From Symbiodinium sp. CCMP2592 (Eukaryota; Sar; Dinophyceae; Suessiales; Symbiodiniaceae), in contig CAJNDT010001271.1 in assembly GCA_905221615.1 (NCBI GenBank), positions 1-64,000 of the forward strand: 64,000 nt of DNA. Reading direction: 5' to 3'. Made by a program: the position numbers and the translations under genes. The notes under the pieces were generated by a model, which saw only the letters and a program-made list of their open reading frames with translations, did not search any database and was not told the DNA's origin. How positions within the stretch are numbered: the stretch's first letter is position 1; each line of letters starts with the position of its first letter. Positions 32,632 through 42,358 of this stretch are shown here, piece after piece.

Positions 32632-32700
32632 GCGCGGCGCAGTGCGCGGCAGTGTTAAGGGATGCTGCCGCGCACGGCGCCGCGCCCTTCGGGCGCGGCG
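32632..32700. other. two consecutive GC-rich hairpins
   Basis: 32632-32652 pairs with 32665-32685 (21 bp, one mismatch, 12-base loop). The overlapping 32678-32700 forms a perfect 10-bp stem with a TTC loop, followed by CTCTCTTTTT. The two folds compete for 32678-32685. No gene is attached. Confidence 0.6.
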
Positions 32701-32799
32701 CTCTCTTTTTAGTTTAATTAATTTTCTACCGCGCGCCACGCCGCGCCCGGCTAATTAACCATTGTCGTTTCTCACACGATGGCGCGAATGTTTTAACGC

Positions 32800-33240
32800 G
32801 CATTGAGCCCGGCAGTGAGAGTGATCAGCGGTCAGTGAGCTTCGCTGTCGCCTCTCTGGTGTTGAACTGTTGCCCCAGCAGCGAGTATCTGTTGAGCAGT
32901 GACTAAGCTCTGCCAGCTTTTAGTACGTGAGTCAGTGAGTGTGAATGAGTGAGCTTTGCTGCGACGAACGGCTGCCTGCAGCGCGTAAATTCTTCTTCGG
33001 TGTCGGGTGAGCAGTGACCCAAGCTTCGCTCTTTCTTTTCCAAGGGAATGAATGTTTACGGCTTTGAGCCCGGCGCTGAGAGTGGTCAGCGGTGCGAGCC
33101 CTGCCCAAGCAGTGGGTGAGAGAGCTTGGCTGTGACCCGAACTGTTGCGTGGCAGCTAGTAGCTTCTTCGTCTTCGGTTGAGCAGCTGGTAAACTTTCCG
33201 GCTAGTCAGTGACGAAGCCTTGCTTTGACGTAATCCCAGC
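32800..33240. repeat. diverged tandem duplication, period about 261 bp
   Basis: TTGAGCCCGGC followed by TGAGAGTGRTCAGCGGT starts near 32803 and again near 33064. Each copy continues with a gtgag-rich stretch, GAACTGTTGC and TTCTTCGT segments. No coding frame is conserved. Confidence 0.5.
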
Positions 33241-33740
33241 CTTCTTTTAATTCTGAAGGCCACAAAACGTGGTTGCGTTGCGGTGTAGGGTTTAGGATGA
33301 GTAAGTGAGCCTTGCTGTGGTCCTTGTGGGCAGCCAAAACTCTTTGTTGACATCTAGCAGGTTTTTCCGAATGCACGAATGTGAGCCCGTCATAGCATGC
33401 TCAGTCGCTTCTGAAATGTTGAGCCTGTTGCAAGGTCGAAGCTGAGCGCCGTAGTCTTTTACGTAGAGCAACGCGCAGCATGGGAAATCTGGATCCGAAA
33501 TTGTCCGCTTGCAGAAAGCTAGGACAGGCAGACTCTACTGATCCGCCGCAGTTTGATTCGAGATTGTATGCTGCAGGGTGAGGATACAGACGAGGGAACC
33601 TGAACGAGCCCAGAGGTGGCGGGCAAATGATTTCACCCTTAGGACAAAGCCGGTGGTATAATACTCAGCTGCCAACTGAGTTTGATTGACTCCGGCATGT
33701 CTGGGACCTTCCACCGTTCTAATAGTGTTATACTACCCAA

Positions 33741-34290
33741 AGGGTGTGTAAGTGGGTTCCCTTGGTTTTTGCAGCAGATTGGGTTCCCTGTGGGTTCCCT
33801 TGTTTTTTGCAACACTTCAGGTGGGCAACATATGGGTTCCCTTGTTTTTTGCAGCATTTCGGGTGTGGTCTGTGTATGTTCTTCATTTAGCTTTCTTGTA
33901 GATTCCCATGGTTTTTGCAGCATGGACGGTGGGTTCCCTGTGGGTTCCCTAGTTTTTGCAGCATTTTTAAGTGGGTTCCCATGGTTTTTAACAATATCGA
34001 CGGTGGATTCTCTGTGGGTTCCCTTGTTTTTTGCAACACTTCAGGTGGGCAACATATGGGTTCCCTTGTTTTTTGCAGCATTTCGGGTGGTCTGTGTATG
34101 TTCTTCACTTAGCTGTCTTGTAGATTCCCATGGTTTTTGCAGCATGGACGGTGGGTTCCCTGTGGGTTCCCTAGTTTTTGCAGCATTTTTAAGTGGGCTC
34201 CCATGGTTTTTCACCGTCGATACGGTGGGTTCTCTGTTTGGTTCCCGGGTTTTTGCAGCATTTGAAGTGGGTTCCCATGGTTTTCCAATA
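33741..34290 (+). repeat. 224-bp tandem repeat built from GTGGGTTCCC-TTTTTGCAGCA units
   Basis: Two higher-order copies (about 33781-34004 and 34005-34228) plus partial units. Each is made of smaller units of about 28-35 bp with GTGGGTTCCC(A/T)TGG and TTTTTTGCAGCA. It stays open for a 375-codon frame reaching 34809, but the predicted protein (GSLVFCSISG-type repeats) is a by-product of the repeat. Confidence 0.75.
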
Positions 34291-35094
34291 GGCTCTTTTG
34301 GCTTATCCTGCTCCTGCCTAGGTGTCTGTTTGTGTGTCTGTGTGCAAAGCCTGGAGCCGTGTCATGTAAACTTGGAGCTGGGCACCTGCGCAGGTTTTAG
34401 GGCCTCAAAAGAAACTTTTGCAGCACTCCAGTTCAACAAAAGCTTGTTCCAACAACTCCGAACTGTTGGCAAGCGGCACCTAAACCTGAAACCAAAGGAG
34501 GATCCTGCGTTGACCGCGGAGTTGCGTAGTCAAAGTTGTGCTGCCTCCCTTCCTGCCACCCCTAGAGCTACATGGAGCCAACGTGTGGCGGCCCTGTTGA
34601 ATGCTGTGGAGACTCCGCCTAGTCGCTTAGTGCCTGGAGTTACAGCCATTGCCAGCCGGTGTGTACAGGGGAGGCCCTTCGAGGCTTCCTACGATTCTGT
34701 AGGAAAAAAGAGCTCCTGCAAGTGGAGCTTCCCAGCGCCAAAACAGCCCACGCACAGCAAGCAATCGAAACAGTTGAAGCTACAAGCTGAGATTAACATC
34801 TACCAGTAGATGCCGCAAAATCCTCGCATCAGCGTGCCAGCATTTAGCTGCAGCAAACTTATCAAGAGCATTACCACAGGAGGGCGGCGAGCCTCATGTG
34901 CATCAGAGGTGAGCCTGTTTAACGTCTTTGGTCTCGACCCAAACTGCAGATAGCAGACGTGCTTTTTGCAGCCTTACTTCAAAGCAGCAAATCCAAATGC
35001 AGCGCAAGATGTGCGATGGAACTGGGCCACACCTGCAGCCACTGTCCTGAACATCTTCTTCAGTTCCACTCTTCTCTGAAACATAATGCGCGAG

Positions 35095-35335
35095 CTGGAG
35101 AAACCATGGGAACCCACATGTACCCCACAGGGAACCGAGCTGACACACTGCAAGAGCCAAGGGAGCCCGCCCAGACCTTTGCGCAATATATGCTGGGAAA
35201 ACCATGGGAACCCACTTGCAATGCTGCAAAAAGCAAGGAACCCACAGGGAATCCACCGTCGATGCTGTTAAACCATGGGAACCCATTAAAACTGCTGCAA
35301 AAAACTAGGAAACCCACAGGAAACCCAGCTGACAC
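35095..35335 (-). repeat. inverted relatives of the GTGGGTTCCC repeat
   Basis: On the minus strand this reads GTGGGTTCCCATGGTTTT, TTTTTGCAGCA and GACGGTGGATTCCCTGTGGG, the same units as 33741-34290 in opposite orientation. About 0.8 kb of unrelated DNA separates the two blocks. Confidence 0.7.
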
Positions 35336-35337
35336 CC

Positions 35338-35362
35338 CTTGAGCCAAACGTTGAGCCAAAAT
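35338..35362 (-). other. tandem relic spliced leaders
   Basis: On the minus strand this reads ATTTTGGCTCAA, then CG, then TTTGGCTCAAG: two consecutive partial matches to the SL 3' half. Tandem relic SLs are expected when a trans-spliced mRNA is retroposed, transcribed, trans-spliced and retroposed again. Confidence 0.5.
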
Positions 35363-35365
35363 TTG

Positions 35366-36040
35366 GATTTCAGAAAACCTCCAAACCCCGGCCCGTATGC
35401 ACTGAGGGGGTAAAGCAGCCGCAACCGCTTTCCCTCTCCAGCTTTGCTCTCAATGCAGTCTCTTTGACAGAGCACGGGCACTGGACGCCGAAAGCCCCAT
35501 CCGAACCCAATGCAATGTGCAATTTCCACAAAAAAACTGCATTTTCCCCCACCTCGTCAACTACGGCTGTAGCACTCGGTCCCTACAAACGAGACAAACC
35601 AACAAACCAAATCCAAAAGACAGCGGTGAAACAGGTGGCTCCAGAGGTTTTGGCCGTTCAGCACAAGCTACGGGGCCTCAGCGACCGATCTACAACTGCA
35701 GGCAGGATTCAAGACACAATGAAAACTGTGTTGTGCAGCCACACAATTGAACAAAACCCAGTTTGAAAGCCACATTTTTGCCGGATTAGATTCCAAAAAT
35801 GGTTCCAAAGATTTGACCCATGCATCAAACTTTCCATGCGTGTTTGCAACTTTGAAAACCAAGTGCCTTCAGAGCACAGGTAGTTTGGCAAGTCCGGCTT
35901 TTGGAGCTCTTAACGTTTCGCAGCAGCAGGTCTGCTGTGCCATTGTTGCTTTTGGGAAACTCTTCTCCGCAATAGAACCAACTCGGAGTAACGCTCTAGG
36001 CTGTGCCTGGCACTTTGTAGGGGTTGGGTACCCGTCCCTC
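35366..36040. other. no recognisable feature
   Basis: Several overlapping open frames of 60-180 codons on both strands, none with a recognisable motif. Confidence 0.4.
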
Positions 36041-36385
36041 TCTTTGGCTTTGGACTTGTGGATTTGCCCGTGCACGATCGGGACACAACAGGACCTCGGG
36101 GTCGACCGTTGTTCGACGGAAATAGAACGGCGGCCGGAGCCTCGACGTTGGGCTCCACTAACGGTCTTGGGCAACTTTGGGCAATGGCCCACTGTTGTTG
36201 TGGAACGGTCGCTGTGGACCGTTGCAGGTGCTGAACGGCAACCCTGGCCAAGTCTGGAAGCCGCAGCTAGTTCCGCCTGCTCTAATTAGGTATCTTGTTC
36301 ACCGCTGTTTTCGTTTGTTTGATGGTTTGTTGGTTTGTAGGGACCGAGTTCCGAATACGCAAAAAAAAAAACAAAAAAAATGGTG
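36040..36385. repeat. dispersed repeat with A-rich end (relatives at 52060 and 53920)
   Basis: Shared blocks: GGTCTTGGGCAACTTTG against GTCTTGGGTGACTTTGG, CTCTAATTA, TTCACCGCTGTTTTC and GGGACCGAG. The same order occurs at about 52060-52380, and the last part at 53925-53990. Here the block ends in a run of A with one C (about 36361-36380). This looks like an old interspersed element with a variable (GTTT)n segment. Confidence 0.5.
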
Positions 36386-36639
36386 CTGGAACTTGGAAAG
36401 AGGTAAACACTGTTCGGAGTTCAACTCGGGTCTCCAGTGCCCAGGATTTCGGAACATAAACAATCGCAAGTCAGTGGCACTCTCTGACTTCACATTCACT
36501 CGCACGCTCAGCCAATTTCATTTTGACTTTCGATTTCATGTGCTCGCTTCCGCGCATCTTCCGCAGTTCCTTGCGGAATCCTTCCCTTTGTGTAAAGACA
36601 ACGATTTGGCTGGCATTTGCAAGAGAAAACGACTGAAAG

Positions 36640-36950
36640 CAAGCGTGTTGCTGTGTGGTTGTCACCCGAAGAATGACGCCAGGAAACTTGTTTCGTGGGC
36701 TTCGAGGCTTGCGAACTGGAAGTGAAAGCATCAGACATGCTTTTGTGTGGTTTTTCACCCAACCTGGAACCCAGAGACCATGTTTTAAGCTTTGAAGCTT
36801 TTTAAACTTAAAGTGAAAGCATTAGATGCGTGTTTCTGTGTGTTCTACCAAGAAATAAAACTCATCTGGGCTCCGAGCTACAAACCGCAAGTGAAATTAT
36901 CAGACGCGCTGGTGTGGTCTTCACCCAGCAATCATACCAAGATTGGCCAG
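36640..36950. repeat. diverged tandem repeat, period roughly 90 bp
   Basis: GTGTGGTTGTCACCC, GTGTGGTTTTTCACCC, GTGTGTTCTACC and GTGTGGTCTTCACCC recur near 36653, 36746, 36838 and 36912. Three of them are preceded by AGTGAAA(G/T)(C/T)AT(C/T)AGA. Confidence 0.5.
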
Positions 36951-39250
36951 GGTTGAGGAGAAGAGCACTCCATGAAGCCGTCAAGACGGATTTGCTGGCT
37001 ACGTTTAAACAGTTTGTTTTCTATTCGGATGTGTTCCAAATGTCATTCTTGCGCAAAGACTATGTGCGCATTTGCCGCATCTTCAGTTGCAGCAGTCACT
37101 ACAAATTCGTTACTCCATTAGAAAATCAGATTGGTCAGAGCTGGTTCAGTAAGCAATTCAAAACATCTTAGCAGCCCAGTAGAGGTGCAGAGCAATGGGG
37201 CACGGAGTCGTTGTGGCACGAATCACTCCCTGTCTCTGTGCTAAGGAGTGTTGCATCTTCTGCAAAGTGGAGTCGTGGAATACGGAGAGTGAAACTGTGG
37301 CTGCTGCTACGAATTTGTTGGCTTTATGGAGCAGATACAGAGCGAGTTTGTGCAGTTCTCTTGTTACCAATTGTTGGCTTAGCCTTGCTTGTGCACCGAC
37401 TGAAACGACAGCAAATATGTGTTTGGGTACGGCTTTGGAGCTGGTTGATTTGTCCAAGAACACTTCGGTGTTGCTGTCGAGTGCACGGCTGCTCATTTGT
37501 GAGCTTTTTATCAAAAACAATCTCTTCTAAGGCCTCAACAGCAAGATTCTGGTTTACTGAAATTTGAGCTGGCGTTGATGCTACAAACATGATATCGTTT
37601 GTAACCGACGGTAAACTCCTTTTTGATCAAATCAAGCACGGCCTTACGAAAGATGTTGTCACCGGCCATGCACACAAACAGACTGCTCCATAAACTTCTC
37701 ACCCTCGGCATTGTTGCCAGCTATGGAATCAAGAAGATAGTCTTGCAGATTCCATAAACTTGATTTGAGAAAGTTCCAACTCTGCTGTTGCAGTTTTCCT
37801 ACCATGTAGAACATACGTGCAACAGTTTGCTCTGGTTGGAACAAGACCGTCGGACAAGAGAGCCTTGTCTTTGATGTTTCACCACCTGCGAGAAGTCTGG
37901 CACGATCATCGTTTCAGGCTCTTGTTGTGGTTTGCTCAAACAAGGCAGGACATTAAGCTGATGTTCACTTGATGCAAGCAAACCCTCTTCATCCACCGAG
38001 TCTGCCTTGCGTGCCGTTCTGCGGTTTCCACAATATGAACGTGTGTTCGCAGACGCTTGTATGTTTCTTTTCGATTCCTGGACAAGATAAGATGTGATGG
38101 AAGCAATCTGTTGCCAGGAGTGCGGTGGGATTGGTTGCAAAAGCAATTCATGGCCCAAGAATGTCAAGCTTTGGCGAGCTCAGAGAGGAGAGCCTTTGCA
38201 ATCATGACTGTGAGACTGTGCCAACAAACTTTCAGCTGTGGATCCATTCGGAGGCGAGGACATTCCTTGCCTTGCCGCAGCAGACATGAGATACGCATCG
38301 CGTGGGAACACTTGAGATCTGGGCGGATTCGACTTAGGTGCTCGAAATGCTTGCCGACGAAGACACATATGCTACATCGCGAGCGTTGGGTTCATTGGTG
38401 AGCTGGATCATGCTCGCGCCTTGTTTTACGCAGCTACACGTTCAGAGAGAGAGTGATGGATCTAGTCATGTGGCTGTCGTAGAGTCGTAGAGGTTTGTTG
38501 CAATGCTGATTCCGAGTTGTCGAAGGCGTGTCGTAAGTTGCACATTCCGTACGTCGGTATCATTGCTAATGCTGAGACGCTGCGTGTGTTTGAGCAAGCT
38601 GCTAGGTACATACATGAGTGGAAGCTGAGTGGGATGTGGGTTCATGTTCACGCATCCACAACTTGTGCTTCCGGGTCGCCGCTGAAGCGGCTCTCTGAGT
38701 CGTGAGTCGAAGACTGAAGCCGATTTTGCGCGGGAAGGCCTTAGAAAGTATGCTTTGAAGTATTTCAAGCTTGGTGATGGCCGGTCTTTTGAGTTGCCTT
38801 ATTTTAATGATATTTGGAAGCGGCATGGAACACAGAAATTGTTGAAGGATGCTTGCCTGGTTTTTCACGCGAGAGTATACGTGTGTGCGACAGGCTTGAT
38901 CTCGAAGTCTGGTATGCCTGTCGGAAAGCAGTCGTGCTTTGCTTGCTCGCATGAGTCCTTCAGTCGCAAGCTGCATGAGTTGTTTGCCACATGTCGTTGC
39001 AGTGCGCAGGCCAGCTTTGCAGACACTGACTACACATCAACCGGTAGCTACAACAAAGCTACAACAAAGCACTAGCAAGAGGTATCATCATCATCATCAA
39101 GGCCCTCAGTGCAGTTTAAAAGGGGGCTTGTTTTCGCTATTTCTCCGATTTGGTTCTGCAAAGACGCCGGTAGTTGCATGACGAAGTCATGCGCGGAGGC
39201 TTGCGCAGCATTCGAAGCACTGATTGTTCCTTGAGTTGAGCCCAATCTTC
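36951..39250. other. 2.3 kb without recognisable gene
   Basis: Many short open frames on both strands but no domain or motif I can name. Small features include a (CAT)n run near 39083 and a direct repeat of CTACAACAAAG near 39050. The 106-codon frame 38755-39075 looks more protein-like than the rest, but I cannot assign it. Confidence 0.35.
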
Positions 39251-39260
39251 TTTTGAAGCT

Positions 39261-39851
39261 ATGGCCGTAATGACTGTACTGGCGCTGCTGGTCGCTGTTA
39301 TGGTGGTGTCTGTGAAAGAATCTGCAGCCACTAGGGCTGTCTCCACCTGGGACTTTGAGGCGATGGGAAGTGCCATTCAGGGCGTTATGGGGCCGTGCTT
39401 CAGCACAGACCCCTTTTGGATTATGATGATGGCGATTTTCGCGAATGGTTTGCTGCTAGGTTTGCTGGCGGCTACTTGGTTTTATTTGGTGGCTCTAAAG
39501 ACTACGAGACATCATGATCCGATTGATGGTCGTCACAGCAATGCTGAGATGGCTGATGGGGAATCTTTCGCACAGGATGATCCTGAAAAGTCTTCGAAAA
39601 GAGATTCTGGGAATATGCCGAACTCCAGCACCGGTGTACCGAGCGCCAATCCAGTGAGCGCACCACGATTTGTCAATGACCGGGGTGATGTGATTCTGGA
39701 AGGTTCCAAGGAGAATCAGTTCTGGAGAACTCGTAACCAAAGACCTATTTTTGTCTTTAGAGAAGATGCTGGCAAACTGCAGTACTCAACAGGGCATGGT
39801 GGGAAGAGAGCTTCTGCCATGCGGATGCTGCAAACCCGTTTTGGGTCTTGA
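39261..39851 (+). CDS. hypothetical small membrane protein
   Basis: 196 codons from an ATG. Two hydrophobic segments are visible: residues 1-17 (MAVMTVLALLVAVMVVS), which could be a signal anchor, and about 52-77 (FWIMMMAIFANGLLLGLLAATW). A polar, Asp/Ser-rich middle and a basic C-terminal part (FWRTRNQRPIFVF) follow. I do not recognise a family. It sits just upstream of a retroelement insertion and may belong to an older mobile element rather than a host gene. Confidence 0.4.
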   Translation: MAVMTVLALLVAVMVVSVKESAATRAVSTWDFEAMGSAIQGVMGPCFSTDPFWIMMMAIFANGLLLGLLAATWFYLVALKTTRHHDPIDGRHSNAEMADGESFAQDDPEKSSKRDSGNMPNSSTGVPSANPVSAPRFVNDRGDVILEGSKENQFWRTRNQRPIFVFREDAGKLQYSTGHGGKRASAMRMLQTRFGS

Positions 39852-40120
39852 TGAGCTGGCTACCTTTAGCATGGAGATCGATATCACAAGACGGATTGTA
39901 AGCATGTGAGGGCCAAGGGTACGCGACCATCGTTCAGGACGCCCTGTACGTCGTGTATGGTGCGACATCTTGAGTGAGAAAGCTGGTGTGCGTGTCAGGT
40001 CATTCGGCATGGGCCAGTGATCGGACACGTTATGCTGATCGCTATGAGGTCACCTGATCGAGTGAGAGTCTGAAGCTGTCATCCCGAAAGGGGGTGTGCG
40101 GACGGCTCTCAGCTTGGCGC

Positions 40121-40135
40121 AAGAAAATCTGTAAC
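40121..40135 (+). repeat. 15-bp target duplication, left copy
   Basis: AAGAAAATCTGTAAC here is repeated exactly at 42344-42358, framing a 2208-bp insertion. Confidence 0.75.
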
Positions 40136-40586
40136 AGTTGTGGCTTCAAGTTCTGGTCCTGAGTCCCATGTACTTTCTGGGGTTAACCCAGGCCCTAGCC
40201 AGTCGTCTGGTGCTAAGCCTAGCGTTGTTCAAGGCACCCAGGCCAAGCTTAAAAGTGTGAGCAAGCCTCTTTCTGGTGGTGGTGAGGCCTCCAACCAAAC
40301 TACCAGAACACCTGGGGACCTCCTTAGCCAGCCCACTGTAAGTAGACCCCTAGGCTCCGGCAGGGTTGCAAAGTCCAGTCTCAGTCATGCTGTTGGTGCT
40401 GATACCAATGATGATGAAGGACTGGTGGGGAAATCTAGAGGCAGTGGTAGTAGGGCTAGTGATGTCCCGCCCTCTTCTCTTTCCTCACCTTGTGCCCCCG
40501 CTAAGGAGAAAGCCAAAGCCAAGCCCACCAGCAAGGCCAAAAGCCTGAAGACTGAGAGCAAAGGACAAACAAAGCTCAAATTCTGA
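40136..40586 (+). pseudogene. C-terminal remnant of a retroelement ORF
   Basis: About 149 codons open from the insertion boundary to TGA 40584-40586. Ser/Pro/Gly-rich with a basic Lys/Ala tail (AKEKAKAKPTSKAKSLK). No ATG lies near the boundary, so it reads as the tail of a longer, truncated protein. The stop region is duplicated in tandem (31-bp unit, about 40554-40615). Confidence 0.5.
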
Positions 40587-40624
40587 GAGCAAAGGACAAA
40601 CAAAGCTCAAATTCTGAGCGCAGC

Positions 40625-40636
40625 TTTTGGCTCAAG
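40625..40636 (+). promoter_or_regulatory. SL-like motif, exact 12-base match
   Basis: TTTTGGCTCAAG is identical to the 3' end of the dinoflagellate SL. It is preceded by GCAGC just as in the LINE ORF3 leader, and lies between a stop codon and the next ORF. Confidence 0.6.
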
Positions 40637-40848
40637 CTAGGTGCGTCCCTGAAACTCAACATGGGCTCCAATGAGCCTGGTGAAAACCAGGGGCGCAATG
40701 CTGATGGCGCCTGGCACAACCCTGGTGAATACCAGGGGCGCAATGCTGAAGGTGCCTGGCGAAAATGTGGTGGATAGCAGGGATGGCAGCCAGAAGTAGC
40801 TAGCGCCAGCCAGGCGAGAGGATCCAATGAGAACCCTGGTGATAGACC

Positions 40849-41412
40849 CAGGCGAGCAAACACGCCAGCACGCACGCCACTTACGGGGACAAGAAGTGGT
40901 ACAACCGGAACAGACCGGGAAAGAAAGAACGCCAAGCTGGTGAAACCAGTAGAAACATACCCATGCCAGCTGAGGTGTGGCGTGAGCTTGCTTGGCAAGG
41001 CAAAGACAAAGGCAAAGGAAAAGGGGCTTCCAAAAGTGACGTGCCTACTGGCAAGGGCCAAGCCAGAGAGGCCCCAGCGGAGACACCTCGCCCAGAGGAG
41101 AATCCCCGTCCAACTCCTCCCCCGCCTCCTTTGCCAAAGCGACCCCATGAAGGGCAATCGCCTGTGGTAGCTAAGTCTAAGCCTGACCAAGAGCAGTACT
41201 CTTACTACAGCTCAGAGTCTCCCAAGACGCCTGCCGAACCTTCCTCTTCTGTTGGTGTTGGGAATCCAGCTTCACTCAACAAGGAAGAGCTCAAGAGGAA
41301 AATAGAACTGGTAAAGGCTGGTGAACCAGCCCCAGCCAGCAAGCCAGTTAAGAGCCCTTCCTCAGAAAGCTCCCTATGGCAGCCCGATCTGGAGAAGATA
41401 ATCCTGGTGTGA
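40849..41412 (+). pseudogene. retroelement ORF fragment, Lys/Gly- and Pro-rich
   Basis: About 187 codons, with the first ATG at 40963 (MPAEVWRELAWQGKD). The basic KDKGKGKGASK segment and Pro/Glu/Ser-rich middle (SPKTPAEPSSS) resemble the low-complexity part of the LINE ORF3 in composition. It ends at a TGA inside a mini-hairpin (41403-41418). Upstream hairpins also carry TGA or TAG in their loops. Confidence 0.4.
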
Positions 41413-41780
41413 ACCAGGCAATGGAAGTGGAAAAGTGTGAGCCCAAAGCAGAAGGGCAGGAAAGTGGCCAGGCCGAAGTAAAGGTCCCTCCTGAAGAAAA
41501 CCCTGGTGACGATCTGGAGGTCAAAGCAGAGAACCAGGAGGGAGAGAGCAGCCCTTATGGGCCTGTGGACACGCCAGAGGATGACAGCAGCTGCTTCGAG
41601 CCTGTGGTCCTTCGGGAAGGGCCTGCGGCTGGCCCTGCAAGATCTCCCGCGCCAGACTATGAGAAAACTATGTCGTTCGTGGTTCAGATGCGGAAGGATG
41701 TGCGGCCGTGCCACTCCCGCTACCTCCCTGAAATGGAAAATCAGCACGGTTTCCCAGGAGACGGAGAAGAAAGTGTTTAA
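41376..41780 (+). pseudogene. retroelement ORF fragment, acidic
   Basis: About 134 codons in a different frame from the preceding fragment and overlapping it by 37 bp. Glu/Pro-rich first part, then a more globular-looking end (MSFVVQMRKDVRPCHSRYLPEMENQ). Probably the continuation of the same ancestral protein after a frame change. Function unknown. Confidence 0.35.
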
Positions 41781-42343
41781 CCTCCTGGGTGGAGTGACTC
41801 CTGGAGCAGTCAAGGACCTGGGCAACCACAAGCTCAGGGAAGAAGGCAAAGGAGCGGCCGAAGGAATCTTGGAAGTCACGGTCCTTCAAGTGGAAAGGGT
41901 CAGCCCTCTCCGGGCCTTAAACAATTTCCTGGTGATCCAGGCTGCCTTCACTCTGGCTTTGGTGGCAAAGATCCGAAAAGTCTGGATGCTCAAACCTCTC
42001 CCCTTGGACGGCGAGCTTTCAAAATACACAGGGAGATACTGGTGAGCCCAGAGCCACAGGAACTGGTGACTACCAGTTACGGATTCCTGGGGTGCCCAGG
42101 ATACCAGGCTGGGCTTCCCAGCACTGGTGAGATGGGCCAAAGTTTCGGCCAAAGTGTTCTAGGGCCACTGGTGACTACCAGTCCTGGTATCCAGGTTCCA
42201 GGTAGCTTAAACAACCAGCACCCCTGGTGGTAGCTGGTGCCACTAGGAAGCTGGAAAAGGGGAAAAGCCCCTCCCTACTAAAACGGTAGGTCCCGACCCG
42301 TTTCACCCGCCGAAGGCAGCGACTCGTCCCGCCCGCCGAGAAG

Positions 42344-42358
42344 AAGAAAATCTGTAAC
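42344..42358 (+). repeat. 15-bp target duplication, right copy
   Basis: Exact copy of 40121-40135. Confidence 0.75.

Larger units (their letters stand above)
40676..42240 (+). repeat. dispersed CTGGTGA...CCAG mini-hairpins
   Basis: At least eleven short inverted repeats, most with CTGGTGA in the left arm: 40676-40691, 40720-40737, 40834-40852, 40937-40949, 41316-41331, 41403-41418, 41928-41941, 42061-42078, 42086-42100, 42167-42182 and 42183-42195. Outer arm bases vary but remain complementary (CCTGGT/ACCAGG, GGCTGGT/ACCAGCC, AACTGGT/ACCAGTT). Confidence 0.75.
40136..42343 (+). mobile_element. 5'-truncated retroelement with mini-hairpins
   Basis: Flanked by an exact 15-bp duplication. An open frame enters from the left boundary without a start codon, as expected for a 5'-truncated LINE copy. 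Its 3' part has an SL-like GCAGCTTTTGGCTCAAG and then disrupted Lys/Gly/Pro/Glu-rich ORF pieces, echoing the ORF2-SL-ORF3 layout of the LINE at 0.3-29.7 kb although the sequences differ. The 3' end is GC-rich and structured with no poly(A). No RT domain remains, so the family is inferred. Confidence 0.65.

Noticed and set aside
32678-32710. Bacterial-type intrinsic terminator (hairpin plus T run)
   Set aside because: The surroundings are clearly eukaryotic nuclear DNA and there is no gene ending there.
32296-32739. His/Pro/Thr-rich 147-codon minus-strand protein
   Set aside because: Product of the (GGGTGT)n minisatellite.
33741-34290. CRISPR-like array
   Set aside because: Repeat spacing is irregular, spacers are themselves repeats, and the context is eukaryotic.
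33682-34809. 375-codon plus-strand ORF as a gene
   Set aside because: Most of it is translation of the 224-bp tandem repeat; the last 160 codons match nothing I know.
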